In this document: one piece after another, positions 1 to 7,549 of the stretch
Layout: each line of letters begins with the position of its first letter
Position numbering within the stretch: the first letter of the stretch is position 1
DNA from: RPRB01 sp035543115
Lineage (GTDB): Bacteria; Myxococcota; Myxococcia; Myxococcales; Myxococcaceae
Direction: 5' to 3'
Length of the DNA stretch: 64,000 nucleotides
Assembly (NCBI GenBank): GCA_035543115.1
Contig: DATKKF010000029.1
Span: forward strand, 11,802 to 75,801
Program-made: the position numbers and the translations under genes
The notes under the pieces: generated by a model
Told to the model about the DNA's origin: nothing
What the model saw: only the letters and a program-made list of their open reading frames with translations
Databases searched by the model: none

Positions 1-915
1 GACGCCGGTGGCGTCGTTCAGGGAGATCGTCCGCGCGGGCGTGCTGCCGTCGGAGGCCAGCAAGTCCGGGGTGAACATGCGCACCCCGTCGGAGAAGGTG
101 GCCCAGAGGTTCCCGTCCGCGTCGAAGGCCACCGCCCTGGCGCCACCGACGCTCAGACCATTCTGGCTCGCCCGGTCGACCAGCAGCTGGTTCTCAGTGT
201 AGCTGCGGATCGCGCCGTCCACCGGCAACCAGAGTCGCCCGAGGCCACCCCGGAGCGCGAAGGTCACCGCGACGGTGGTCTCCTGGTTCGGCTTGACCGG
301 GACCTGGACCGACCGGGCGGGGGTCCCGCCGTCGAACTGCACCGTCCCGTCCCAGATGCCATCCACAATCGTCCCGGACACCGCGATGCCGGCGTCGGCG
401 GTGACGACGTACGTCCCGGCGTCGATGATCTTGCTGCGGAGCACCCTGGGCGCGTTGGCGACGAAGGTGGCCTTCGTTCCGGACGCCAGGTCGGCGACGT
501 CCACCGAGCCAACCGCCCCGCCGGGGTCGATGCCCAGCGCGATGCGGCCGTGCGTCGAGGGCACGACCTGGATCGCCGCGGTCGCGGGGTGGAGCGTGCC
601 ACCCACGGTCGCCGTTGCCTGGACCACCACCGGTCCGCCGGTCGTCCCGAGATCGGTCGGGGTGAAGGCCACCGTCGAGCCGTTGCTCGCGCCGAGAACC
701 CCCGCGGTTCCGCTGAACACGATCCAGGTCACGTTTCCGGTGAGATCGCCGTTCTGCGGCACCGCCTGGAGGGTGATCGGGTCCGCGCCCGTCTCGACGC
801 TCACTGTGGCGGGCGAGATGGTGAGCTTCGGGCCGATGTTCGGAATGGGCCCCTCGTCGCTGCAGGCGATCGCGAGGGCCAGGGGGGCGAGGGACACCAC
901 GAGCGGGATGCGCAT
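1..915 (-). CDS. Ig-like/beta-propeller surface lipoprotein, C-terminus cut off by window edge
   Basis: The frame is open from an ATG at 913-915 through base 1, so 305 residues are visible and the end lies outside the window. The N-terminus is a lipoprotein signal: MRIPLVV, a hydrophobic Ala/Leu stretch, then the lipobox-like LAIAC with Cys at about residue 17. Residues about 25-115 are Ser/Thr/Val-rich with the rhythm of a bacterial Ig-like domain (ISPATVSVETG, VAFTPTDLG). The last visible part has beta-propeller phrases (VAFDADGNLWATF, VRMFTPDLLASDGS) like the NHL/SMP-type repeats of secreted myxobacterial proteins. Probably an outer-membrane-anchored surface protein with a binding role. 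No good Shine-Dalgarno is visible and the function is unknown. Confidence 0.75.
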   Translation of the reverse strand, partial: MRIPLVVSLAPLALAIACSDEGPIPNIGPKLTISPATVSVETGADPITLQAVPQNGDLTGNVTWIVFSGTAGVLGASNGSTVAFTPTDLGTTGGPVVVQATATVGGTLHPATAAIQVVPSTHGRIALGIDPGGAVGSVDVADLASGTKATFVANAPRVLRSKIIDAGTYVVTADAGIAVSGTIVDGIWDGTVQFDGGTPARSVQVPVKPNQETTVAVTFALRGGLGRLWLPVDGAIRSYTENQLLVDRASQNGLSVGGARAVAFDADGNLWATFSDGVRMFTPDLLASDGSTPARTISLNDATGV

Positions 916-1074
916 TCGGTCTCTGGTTCGGGAAGAGACCCGACGACATCGCCTTTCGGCACCCGCGTCAACGTTTGGGCACGGGTGCGCCGCTGCCCAC
1001 ATACCGCCGGGCTCGGACGTCCCCACCCCGTCCGCCCGAGGAGCGGCGGCCGGCGGCGCTCGTGGGCGCCGGGC

Positions 1075-2289
1075 TCATCCGGGCGCGACGACGCGGCCCG
1101 CCACGGTGGCCTGAACCTCGGGCCGGATCCGCGCGAGGAGCAGCGTCGACAGAGCGCCCACCGCCAGACAGGAGAGCCACAGCGTCCGCGCGCCGGCGGC
1201 CCCGAGCACGCTCAGACCGGCCCACGGCCCGACCGTGAACCCGATGCCGAAGGTCATCGAGTAGAAGCCCATGTACTCGCCCCGCCGCGCCGCCGGCGCG
1301 AGCTCCGAGACGTACGCCGCGGTCGATGGGAAGAGGATCATCTCCCCCACCGTCCAGACCACCACCGTGGCCAGGATGCCCCAGTAGCTGGTCAGGAACG
1401 CCAGCGCGCCGAAGCCCACCGTGCAGAGCGCCGAGCCCACCGAGAGCGCACGGGCCGGGCTCCAGTGCGCGGTGGCGGCGTTCAGCCGCACCTCGAGGAA
1501 CACGATCAGCAGCGTGTTGAGCGTGAACAGCAGCCCGAAGCTCCGGGTGGAGAGGCCGAGCTGCTCCACCATCCACACCGGCAACGCTCCATCGTGCTGG
1601 AAGAAGACCAGCAGGACGGGGAGCAGACAGAGGATGACGTACCGCAGACGACGGTCGGCGATGGCCCCCAGCGCCGGCGGTGCCCCGGCGTGCGTCTCGG
1701 TCGAGTGTGCCCGGAGCGGAAACAGCAGCAGCACCAGGCCCGCGGCGATCGACGACGCTCCGTTGACCCAGAACAGCACCCGGAACGAATGCGCGGCGAG
1801 GAATCCCCCCAGCGCCGGACCCACGCTCATCCCCAGGTTGATGGCCAGCCGGTTGAGGGCAAAGGCCTGCCGGCGGAGCTCGGAAGGAGCCAGGTCGCCC
1901 ACCAGCGCCAGGGTCGCCGGGCGCATCGCCTCGGCCACCGCCGAGAGCACCACCATGCCGACCAGCACCTGGGGCAGCGTCCGGAGCAGCGGCAGCGCCC
2001 AGAACCCGGGGCCACCCAGGACCAGCGACAGGGTGAGGATGCGCTGCGCGCCGATCCGGTCCGCGAGTCGCCCGGCAAAGGGAGAGATGAGGAGGGAGAC
2101 GATGCCGTACACCCCGAGCGCCAGGCCTGCCTGGGCGGCCGAGAACCCGAGGTTCCGGGTGAAGTGGAGCGCCAGGAACGGGATGACCATCGTCCCGGCG
2201 CGGTTCACCAGCGTGGCCAGGGCAAGCAGCCAGCTGTCACGGGGGAGACCCGCCAGGCCCGACCAGGGATTGAGCGCGCGCCAGGTCAT
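1075..2289 (-). CDS. Major facilitator superfamily (MFS) exporter
   Basis: A 404-residue inner-membrane transporter of usual MFS length with about 12 hydrophobic segments. The loop after TM2 carries the MFS signature A-like GRLADRIGAQR near residue 75, and a second copy-like half follows the central loop at about residue 195 (REVE-poor, Ala/Pro-rich HSTETHAGAPPALG). The N-terminal half (LALHFTRNLGFSAAQAG) resembles drug/sugar exporters of the DHA1 type. Start chosen at the ATG 2287-2289, which puts TM1 near the N-terminus; no strong Shine-Dalgarno is seen. It is divergent from the DUF1615 lipoprotein gene with only 42 bases between start codons. Substrate cannot be told from sequence. Confidence 0.9.
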   Translation of the reverse strand: MTWRALNPWSGLAGLPRDSWLLALATLVNRAGTMVIPFLALHFTRNLGFSAAQAGLALGVYGIVSLLISPFAGRLADRIGAQRILTLSLVLGGPGFWALPLLRTLPQVLVGMVVLSAVAEAMRPATLALVGDLAPSELRRQAFALNRLAINLGMSVGPALGGFLAAHSFRVLFWVNGASSIAAGLVLLLFPLRAHSTETHAGAPPALGAIADRRLRYVILCLLPVLLVFFQHDGALPVWMVEQLGLSTRSFGLLFTLNTLLIVFLEVRLNAATAHWSPARALSVGSALCTVGFGALAFLTSYWGILATVVVWTVGEMILFPSTAAYVSELAPAARRGEYMGFYSMTFGIGFTVGPWAGLSVLGAAGARTLWLSCLAVGALSTLLLARIRPEVQATVAGRVVAPG

Positions 2290-2331
2290 GGGGGAGGCCG
2301 GAAGGAGCGGGGGTAACGTCCCGCCGACGTG

Positions 2332-3564
2332 ATGTCGAGCACCGCTCGCTGTATTCCCCGCCGTGGGCCGTTCGTGTTTCGCCCCCGAGGGTGGCTGACC
2401 GCGCTGCTGCTCACGGTGGCGACCTCGTGCCACGAGGCGCCGCCACATCCTCCGCCCCCGGCGCGGGCGCCGCCACCGCTGGGGCCCGCGCAGGTCCGGG
2501 CCGCGTTCCCCGAGGGGGTCGGCGACCCGGGAGGCTGGGCGAAGGACACCCTCGCTGCCTTCGCTGACGCGGGGCTGGTCCCGGACGCCATACGCGTCTG
2601 CGGGGTGGTGGCGGTTCTGCAGCAGGAGTCCGGCTTCCAGGCCGACCCGCCCGTCGCCAACCTCGGGACGCTGGTTCGGACGCGACTCAGGGAGGAGGCG
2701 GAGAAGTACGGGCCGCTCGGGCCCGCGGCGATGGAGCGGCTCCTCCAGGACTCGTCCCCGGGCGACAGGCGGACGTTCGATCAACGCATCAGGCGGCTGC
2801 GCACCGAGCGTGAGCTGGACCTCCTCTTCCGCGACATGCTCGAGGCCGAGCGGCGCGAGCACCCGGCAATGCTCGCCACCGCCAACCTGCTCGACACCCT
2901 GTTCCGCGGCCGTCGCCTGGAGGACCTGAACCCGGTCACCACCGCCGGCTCGATGCAGGTGAGCGTCCGCTGGGCGGTGGAGTACGCGCGGAGCCGGGGC
3001 TGGCCCGACGCCGAGGAATCGGTGCGCGACGCGCTCTACACCCGGGCCGGTGGCCTCCGCTTCGGCGTGCCCCGGCTCTGGGGGTATCCGCTCACCGACG
3101 GCGACGTGCTGTACCGATTTGCCGACTACAACGCGGGCCAGTATGCCTCGCGGAACGCGGCGGTGCAGCGCGCGCTGGCCCAGCTCACCGGGCTTCCGCT
3201 CGCCGCGGACGGTGACCTCCTGGTCTACGGCCCGGACGGGCGCCCCACGCCCGAGGACAGCGAGACGTTGCGGGCGTTCCGCGTCTTCCGTGAGCGCTTC
3301 GTTCCGACGCTCCCCGAGGCGCGGCTCCGGCAGGACCTCGAGAAGGGCAAGGAGCAGGCTTTCGAGGAGACCCCCAGCTACCTCGCGCTCCGGCGCATCC
3401 ACCGGGAGCGGACTGGCGGCCCGCTGCCGGCCGCGGCCGTCCCCGAGCTGGAGCTGAAGAGCCCCAAGCTCCGGCGTGGCTACACCACCGGGGCCTATGC
3501 GCGGAGCGTGCTGCGGCATCACCGGGCGTGCCTCCAGCGGTCGAGGGGTGACTCTCCGGAGTGA
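2332..3564 (+). CDS. DUF1615-family lipoprotein, lysozyme-like
   Basis: A 410-residue lipoprotein: a basic N-terminus (RRGPFVFRPRG), a hydrophobic core and Cys33 in TVATSC. After a Pro-rich linker comes a domain matching the DUF1615 family, which is distantly related to soluble lytic transglycosylases: QQESGFQADP places a likely catalytic Glu at residue 99, and downstream phrases such as TTAGSMQVSVRWA and RFADYNAGQYASRNAA have the motif order of lysozyme-like folds. That suggests a periplasmic peptidoglycan-cleaving enzyme, although the activity of the family is not established here. A GTG at 2329 is an alternative in-frame start one codon earlier. Divergent from the MFS gene. Confidence 0.85.
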   Translation: MSSTARCIPRRGPFVFRPRGWLTALLLTVATSCHEAPPHPPPPARAPPPLGPAQVRAAFPEGVGDPGGWAKDTLAAFADAGLVPDAIRVCGVVAVLQQESGFQADPPVANLGTLVRTRLREEAEKYGPLGPAAMERLLQDSSPGDRRTFDQRIRRLRTERELDLLFRDMLEAERREHPAMLATANLLDTLFRGRRLEDLNPVTTAGSMQVSVRWAVEYARSRGWPDAEESVRDALYTRAGGLRFGVPRLWGYPLTDGDVLYRFADYNAGQYASRNAAVQRALAQLTGLPLAADGDLLVYGPDGRPTPEDSETLRAFRVFRERFVPTLPEARLRQDLEKGKEQAFEETPSYLALRRIHRERTGGPLPAAAVPELELKSPKLRRGYTTGAYARSVLRHHRACLQRSRGDSPE

Positions 3565-3699
3565 GCCGGCGGGCCGGGCCGCTCAGACACAGGACGGGCA
3601 CCCGGAGTTCACCGGCCCGTGCGCGGGCCGTCGAGCGCTTCCGGTACCCACGGAACATCCCGCCCCGCCCGGGGTTCAAAGGACGAGAGGCTAGGGCTG

Positions 3700-4410
3700 A
3701 TGGCCGTCGCGAAGGAAGACTGGTCCAGGCCTGCGTTCGAGCCCGGTGGCGGTGACGCCTCGCTCTTCTACCTCGTCTTCGGAAGGCTCGGTCCGGTGCG
3801 GCTCCCGCCCGCGCCCTCGGGGTTGTCGCTCACCGTGCACCCGCAGGGCGAGGCGCGGCTGTGGGTCGAGCCCCTGGTGGCGTCCACCGGCGGCGGACAG
3901 AACGGGCAGGGGGCGCTCGCGGGCCTGGTCCGGAGCGCGCCCGACTTCGCGGTGCTCCGTGGACAGCGGGCCGATCCACCCGACCTGGGCTACCTGCGCG
4001 ACGCCGAGTCGGTGCTCGCGGCGCTGCTCGAAGCCGGCGCGGCGGCCGTGCTCGACGTCGAGGCACAGCGCTGGTGGACCCCGGCCGGTTTCCGCGGGGA
4101 GGTCCTCAACGGGGTCCGGCCGGCGGTCCGGGCGCACGTCTCGGTCCGGGCCCGGACGGGGGTGGTGGAGACGCGTGGGCTGCGCAAGTTCGGCCGGCCG
4201 GACCTGCGACTTTATCGGGTCCCGGCGGACGCCGAGCCCGAGGCGGTGGGGCTGTGCTGGAGCCTCGTCGAGCGGCTCGCCCGCGGCGTCCGGCCCGGGC
4301 CCGGCTTCTCCGCCGGGCGGCTCCGGCTCCGTCCCAGCGGCGAGCCCGGCCATCCCGCGCTCGAAGGAGAGTGGCCGGAGCCGCCACTCCCACGCGCCAG
4401 CAACCCCTGA
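3700..4410 (+). CDS. Conserved-looking hypothetical protein, 236 residues
   Basis: Not recognised. The protein starts MAVAKEDWSRPAFEP at an ATG with a purine-rich AGAGG 10 bases upstream. It is predicted soluble, without signal peptide or membrane segment. Trp and Arg-rich phrases (VLDVEAQRWWTPAGF, VVETRGLRKFGRPDLRLY) look like conserved core motifs of a folded domain; the last 40 residues are Pro/Gly/Arg-rich and probably disordered. The codon pattern is typical of its neighbours. The aminotransferase gene follows after 63 bases on the same strand, but there is no clear functional link. Confidence 0.7.
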   Translation: MAVAKEDWSRPAFEPGGGDASLFYLVFGRLGPVRLPPAPSGLSLTVHPQGEARLWVEPLVASTGGGQNGQGALAGLVRSAPDFAVLRGQRADPPDLGYLRDAESVLAALLEAGAAAVLDVEAQRWWTPAGFRGEVLNGVRPAVRAHVSVRARTGVVETRGLRKFGRPDLRLYRVPADAEPEAVGLCWSLVERLARGVRPGPGFSAGRLRLRPSGEPGHPALEGEWPEPPLPRASNP

Positions 4411-4457
4411 GCCTGGACGCGCGGTCGGGGTTGCGCTGCTGCAGGCGGAGTGTGGTG

Positions 4458-4463
4458 TAGAGT
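4458..4463 (+). promoter_or_regulatory. -10-like TAGAGT upstream of the aminotransferase gene
   Basis: TAGAGT ends 10 bases before the ATG at 4474, so a transcript starting at the usual distance would be nearly leaderless. A TTGCGC at 4431 is 21 bases away, too far for a standard -35. Same hexamer type as at other starts in the window (see findings). Confidence 0.3.
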
Positions 4464-4473
4464 CGGGACCTTC

Positions 4474-5742
4474 ATGTCGAGCAGCGAGAGCGCCCCGCAG
4501 GCGTTCCGACCGGTGCCCCGCACCGGCGTCATCTTCGTCACCACCGAGGCCCAGAAGCGCGGCTTCGATCCGGCCAGCCCGGACTGGTGCAACCTCGGTC
4601 AGGGCCAGCCGGAGACGGGCGAGCTGCCGGGCGCGCCGCCGCGGATCCACACCGTCGCGGTGGACCCGGCGGACCAGGAGTACGCGCCGGTCGCCGGGCT
4701 CTGGGAGCTTCGAGAGGCCATCGCCGCGCACTACAACCGCACCTATCGGCGGGGGCTCCCCTCGCAGTACTCGGCGGAGAACGTCAGCGTGTCGGGCGGC
4801 GGGCGGACCTCGCTCACCCGCGCCGCGGCGAGCCTGGGGTTGATCAACCTGGGGCACTTCCTCCCCGACTACACGGCCTACGAGGAGCTGCTCGACGTCT
4901 TCAAGGCCTTCACCGCGATCCCCATCCTGCTCGACCCGGAGCGGGGCTACGCCTTCGGGCCGGACGCGCTGAAGCAGGAGATCCTCGGCCTCGGGCTCTC
5001 GGCGGTGCTGCTCTCCAACCCGTCGAACCCGACCGGCAAGGTGGTGCAGGGCGCGGAGATGGAGGCGTGGGTCGAGCTGGCGCGGGGGCTCGACTGCGCG
5101 CTGCTGATCGACGAGTTCTATGCGCACTACGTCTGGACCACCGAGCCGGGGGCGCCCGCTCCGGTGAGCGCGGCGGCGCACGTGCGGGACGTGAACCGCG
5201 ACCCGGTCATCCTCTTCGACGGGCTCACCAAGAACTGGCGCTACCCCGGCTGGCGGGTGACGTGGACGGTGGGGCCGCGTTCGGTCATCGACGCGCTGAG
5301 CAGCGCCGGCTCGTTCCTCGACGGTGGCGGGAGCAAGCCGCTCCAGCGGGCGGCGCTGCCGCTGTTCGAGCCCGGGCTGGTGCGGCGCGAGCTGCAGGCG
5401 ATCCACGACGCGTTCCGGCCCAAGCGGGAGCGGCTGCTGAGCGGGCTGCAGGCGCTCGGGATCCGCGTGGACCGCGCGCCGGAGGGGACCTTCTACGTCT
5501 GGGGCGATCTCGCGGAGCTCCCGCCGCCGCTCAACGATGGGATGGGGCTGTTCCGCGCCGCACTCGAGCAGCGGGTCATCACCGTGCCCGGCGAGTTCTT
5601 CGACATCAATCCCGGAAAGCGGCGGCGCGGCCGCGCCTCGCGGTTCCGCGGGCACGCGCGGTTCTCCTTCGGCCCCTCGATGGAGGTGGTCGAGCGGGCG
5701 CTGGAGCGGCTGGGGAACGTGGTCCGGGCGCGGGCTGCCTGA
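4474..5742 (+). CDS. PLP-dependent class I/II aminotransferase
   Basis: A 422-residue fold-type I aminotransferase. Visible landmarks: the substrate/PLP loop near GQGQPETGE, N182 in NPSNPTG (pyridine-ring contact), D213 in IDEFYAHY (pyridine nitrogen contact) and the Schiff-base lysine K253 in GLTKNWRYPGWR, followed by the invariant Arg of the family. The C-terminal small domain ends with a late Arg in RFRGHARFSFG, which normally binds the substrate carboxylate. The cytosolic enzyme would transfer an amino group between an amino acid and a 2-oxo acid. The exact substrate is not clear; the closest feel is to aspartate/aromatic/LL-DAP-like enzymes. Start at ATG 4474 rather than the upstream GTG 4450, because the conserved region begins soon after. 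Confidence 0.88.
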   Translation: MSSSESAPQAFRPVPRTGVIFVTTEAQKRGFDPASPDWCNLGQGQPETGELPGAPPRIHTVAVDPADQEYAPVAGLWELREAIAAHYNRTYRRGLPSQYSAENVSVSGGGRTSLTRAAASLGLINLGHFLPDYTAYEELLDVFKAFTAIPILLDPERGYAFGPDALKQEILGLGLSAVLLSNPSNPTGKVVQGAEMEAWVELARGLDCALLIDEFYAHYVWTTEPGAPAPVSAAAHVRDVNRDPVILFDGLTKNWRYPGWRVTWTVGPRSVIDALSSAGSFLDGGGSKPLQRAALPLFEPGLVRRELQAIHDAFRPKRERLLSGLQALGIRVDRAPEGTFYVWGDLAELPPPLNDGMGLFRAALEQRVITVPGEFFDINPGKRRRGRASRFRGHARFSFGPSMEVVERALERLGNVVRARAA

Positions 5743-5783
5743 AGGTCGTCGTGCGGCGTTGACAGCGGCTTCCGGTCGGTGAG

Positions 5784-6230
5784 ATGCCACGGGGCATGCG
5801 CGAGAACGAGATGCCGGTGACGGTGTCGGTCACGCGTGCCGACGGCACCGTCGAGCAGGTGCAGATCGGAACCGCCGTGCGCCGCGGAGACGGCTTCAGC
5901 GTGCGTCTGGCCGAGCTCACCATCGGGGGGGAGGGCGTGGTGCGTGCCGCCGCTCCAGCCCGCCGCGCGCCCGCCGCCGGGCCGGGCGAGCCACCGACGG
6001 TGTTCCCACCTTACGGGCGCAGCCGCGGCATGCCCATTCGCGGAGCGAGCGCGCAGGACCTCGACTTCTACGCCACGGGGGCGCGCCGGACGCTGGCCGA
6101 TCCGGGCAAGGCCCGGTTCCATGACAAGGAGCGGGCGCTGCTGGGGGCCATCGAGGCCGAGCAGGCGCGGCAGAGCGGGGGAGGCGGGACGGAGGAGGAG
6201 CCGCCGTCTCCTGAGGAAGAGCAGTTCTGA
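5784..6230 (+). CDS. Hypothetical small protein, 148 residues
   Basis: Not recognised. An N-terminal beta-rich stretch of about 45 residues (PVTVSVTRADGTVEQVQIG, then GDGFSVRLAELTIGG) is followed by an Ala/Pro linker, a conserved-looking block FYATGARRTLADPGKARFHDKERALL, and a low-complexity Gly/Glu tail. ATG codons at 5796 and 5811 are possible later starts; 5811 would remove MPRGMRENE and begin at the folded part. No signal peptide. It follows the aminotransferase by 41 bases and converges with the Cys-rich gene, 16 bases apart. Confidence 0.6.
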   Translation: MPRGMRENEMPVTVSVTRADGTVEQVQIGTAVRRGDGFSVRLAELTIGGEGVVRAAAPARRAPAAGPGEPPTVFPPYGRSRGMPIRGASAQDLDFYATGARRTLADPGKARFHDKERALLGAIEAEQARQSGGGGTEEEPPSPEEEQF

Positions 6231-6246
6231 CCCTCGCGGCAAACCT

Positions 6247-6786
6247 CTACTTGCCGGCGGCGGGCTTCGTCACCAGGACCGTCCTGCACCCCTCGCTGAG
6301 GTCGACCTCGTGCTCGTGGAGGCAGACTGCCACCCGGCCTCGGCCGGGCGGGACGTTGCTGCAGAGCTTCGCGGCGTCACCCCGGCAGGCCTCGTGCACC
6401 TCCTTGTAGCGTGCGCGTGCCTGCTGGAGATACGCCCGGCATGGCTGGCTCAGCTCGGCCTCGTGCGCCTGGATGCAGACCGCCAGGCGGCCGTGCCCGG
6501 GTGGGACGTCGTTGCAGAACTTCTCCGCATCGGCGCGGCAGGCTTCGTGGACCTCCTGCACCTGCGCGAGGTGGGCCACGCACCCCTCGGAGAGCTGATC
6601 GCCCTTGTCCTGGAGACACCGGTCGATGCGACCGCCGCCAGGCTTCACGCCGGGGCACAGGCGCGCGACGTCGGCCGCGCACGCCTTCCCCAGACCCTCG
6701 CTCGTGGAAGGCGCCCGAGCCCGTGCCGAAGCGGCGCCGAGCACGGTCGTGAGGACGAGCAGGAGGATGGTCGAGGGACGAAGCAT
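6247..6786 (-). CDS. Secreted Cys-rich GLG1-repeat protein
   Basis: A 179-residue protein with a clear signal peptide (MLRPSTILLLVLTTVLGAASARA). The mature part is three tandem repeats of about 47 residues, each with exactly spaced cysteines C-x7-C-x12-C-x11-C (for example ACAADVARLC ... RCLQDKGDQLSEGC). This matches the cysteine-rich repeat family first described in Golgi apparatus protein 1 (GLG1), which is also scattered in proteobacterial periplasmic proteins. Twelve cysteines imply six disulfides and an oxidising periplasmic or extracellular location. The role of bacterial members is not known. An AGGAG-like Shine-Dalgarno precedes the ATG. Confidence 0.85.
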   Translation of the reverse strand: MLRPSTILLLVLTTVLGAASARARAPSTSEGLGKACAADVARLCPGVKPGGGRIDRCLQDKGDQLSEGCVAHLAQVQEVHEACRADAEKFCNDVPPGHGRLAVCIQAHEAELSQPCRAYLQQARARYKEVHEACRGDAAKLCSNVPPGRGRVAVCLHEHEVDLSEGCRTVLVTKPAAGK

Positions 6787-6868
6787 CTCGGACTCCTGGG
6801 GCAGGAGGGAGCCCCCGATCCAATACCAGGGACGCCTGGCCCCGGGGTAACGTTTGCGTGCGCTCTTC

Positions 6869-7507
6869 CTAGTACGGGATGAACGCGGCCCGCTTCCGGT
6901 CCCACCACTTCCGCACGCTCGGGCGCGACCAGACCGCGTCCACGAAGCGCTGCACCTTGTCTCCGAGCGGGTGGCCGCTCTTCCCCAGCCGCTGCAGCAT
7001 GAACGTCAGGTCGGCGTCGGCGATGCTGAACTTCCCGAACAGCGAGGTCGCGCCCGGGGCGAGCAGCGCGTCGGCGGCGGTGAGCAGCTTGGCCGCGGCC
7101 TGCTGCGCCTTCTCGGACAGTGGCCTGGTGGCCGGCGCGTAGAAGATGGTCTCGGCCGAGCGCTCCTCGCGGATGGGCATCAGATCGCTCCGCACCCAGG
7201 CCATGACCTGCCTGGCGCGGGCGCGCCGCTGGAGGTCATCGGGGAGGAGACGCGGCGAGCCGGGGAACGCCTCCTCGAGGTACTCGGCGATCGCGCTCGA
7301 CTCGGAGAGGTGGAAGTCTCCGTGCCGGAGCATGGGCACCCGCGCGGTCAGGGAGGTGCGCGCGTAGTCGGGAGCGCGGAACTCCGCCCGGTACATCGCC
7401 ACCTCCTCCACCTCGAAGGCGAGCTTCTTCTCCTCCAGCGCGACGAACGACGAGAAGGCGTAGGGACTGATCCAGAACGCATCCACCCACAGGGTCAGCT
7501 CGGCCAT
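6869..7507 (-). CDS. yfcF: Glutathione S-transferase, YfcF-like
   Basis: A 212-residue two-domain GST: a thioredoxin-fold N-terminus (LTLWVDAFWISPYAFSSFVALEEKKLAFE) with the cis-Pro region RVPMLRHGDFHLSESSAIAEYLEE (glutathione gamma-glutamyl binding by the SES motif), then an all-helical domain from about residue 90. The WISPYAFS start and the RSDLMPIREERSAETIF phrase are typical of the YfcF subgroup. It would use glutathione against electrophiles or peroxides in the cytosol. It lies 42 bases after the RND pump gene on the same strand, so it may be co-transcribed with it as part of a toxic-compound response. Confidence 0.85.
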   Translation of the reverse strand: MAELTLWVDAFWISPYAFSSFVALEEKKLAFEVEEVAMYRAEFRAPDYARTSLTARVPMLRHGDFHLSESSAIAEYLEEAFPGSPRLLPDDLQRRARARQVMAWVRSDLMPIREERSAETIFYAPATRPLSEKAQQAAAKLLTAADALLAPGATSLFGKFSIADADLTFMLQRLGKSGHPLGDKVQRFVDAVWSRPSVRKWWDRKRAAFIPY

Positions 7508-7549
7508 GCGCCGAGCGTCTCACGTCCGGTGTCGGGCCGGCCATCACAG

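Noticed and set aside
550..2316. Long plus-strand open frame opposite the MFS gene and similar antisense frames (for example 19566-22877 minus, 54861-57725 plus, 58414-60675 plus)
   Set aside because: They lie antisense to clearly conserved genes, are rich in Arg/Gly/His/Ala, show no domain motifs and arise from the GC-rich third positions of the real genes.
3671..3680. GGGGTTCAAA, resembling a tRNA T-arm
   Set aside because: No acceptor stem, D-arm or anticodon arm can be built around it.
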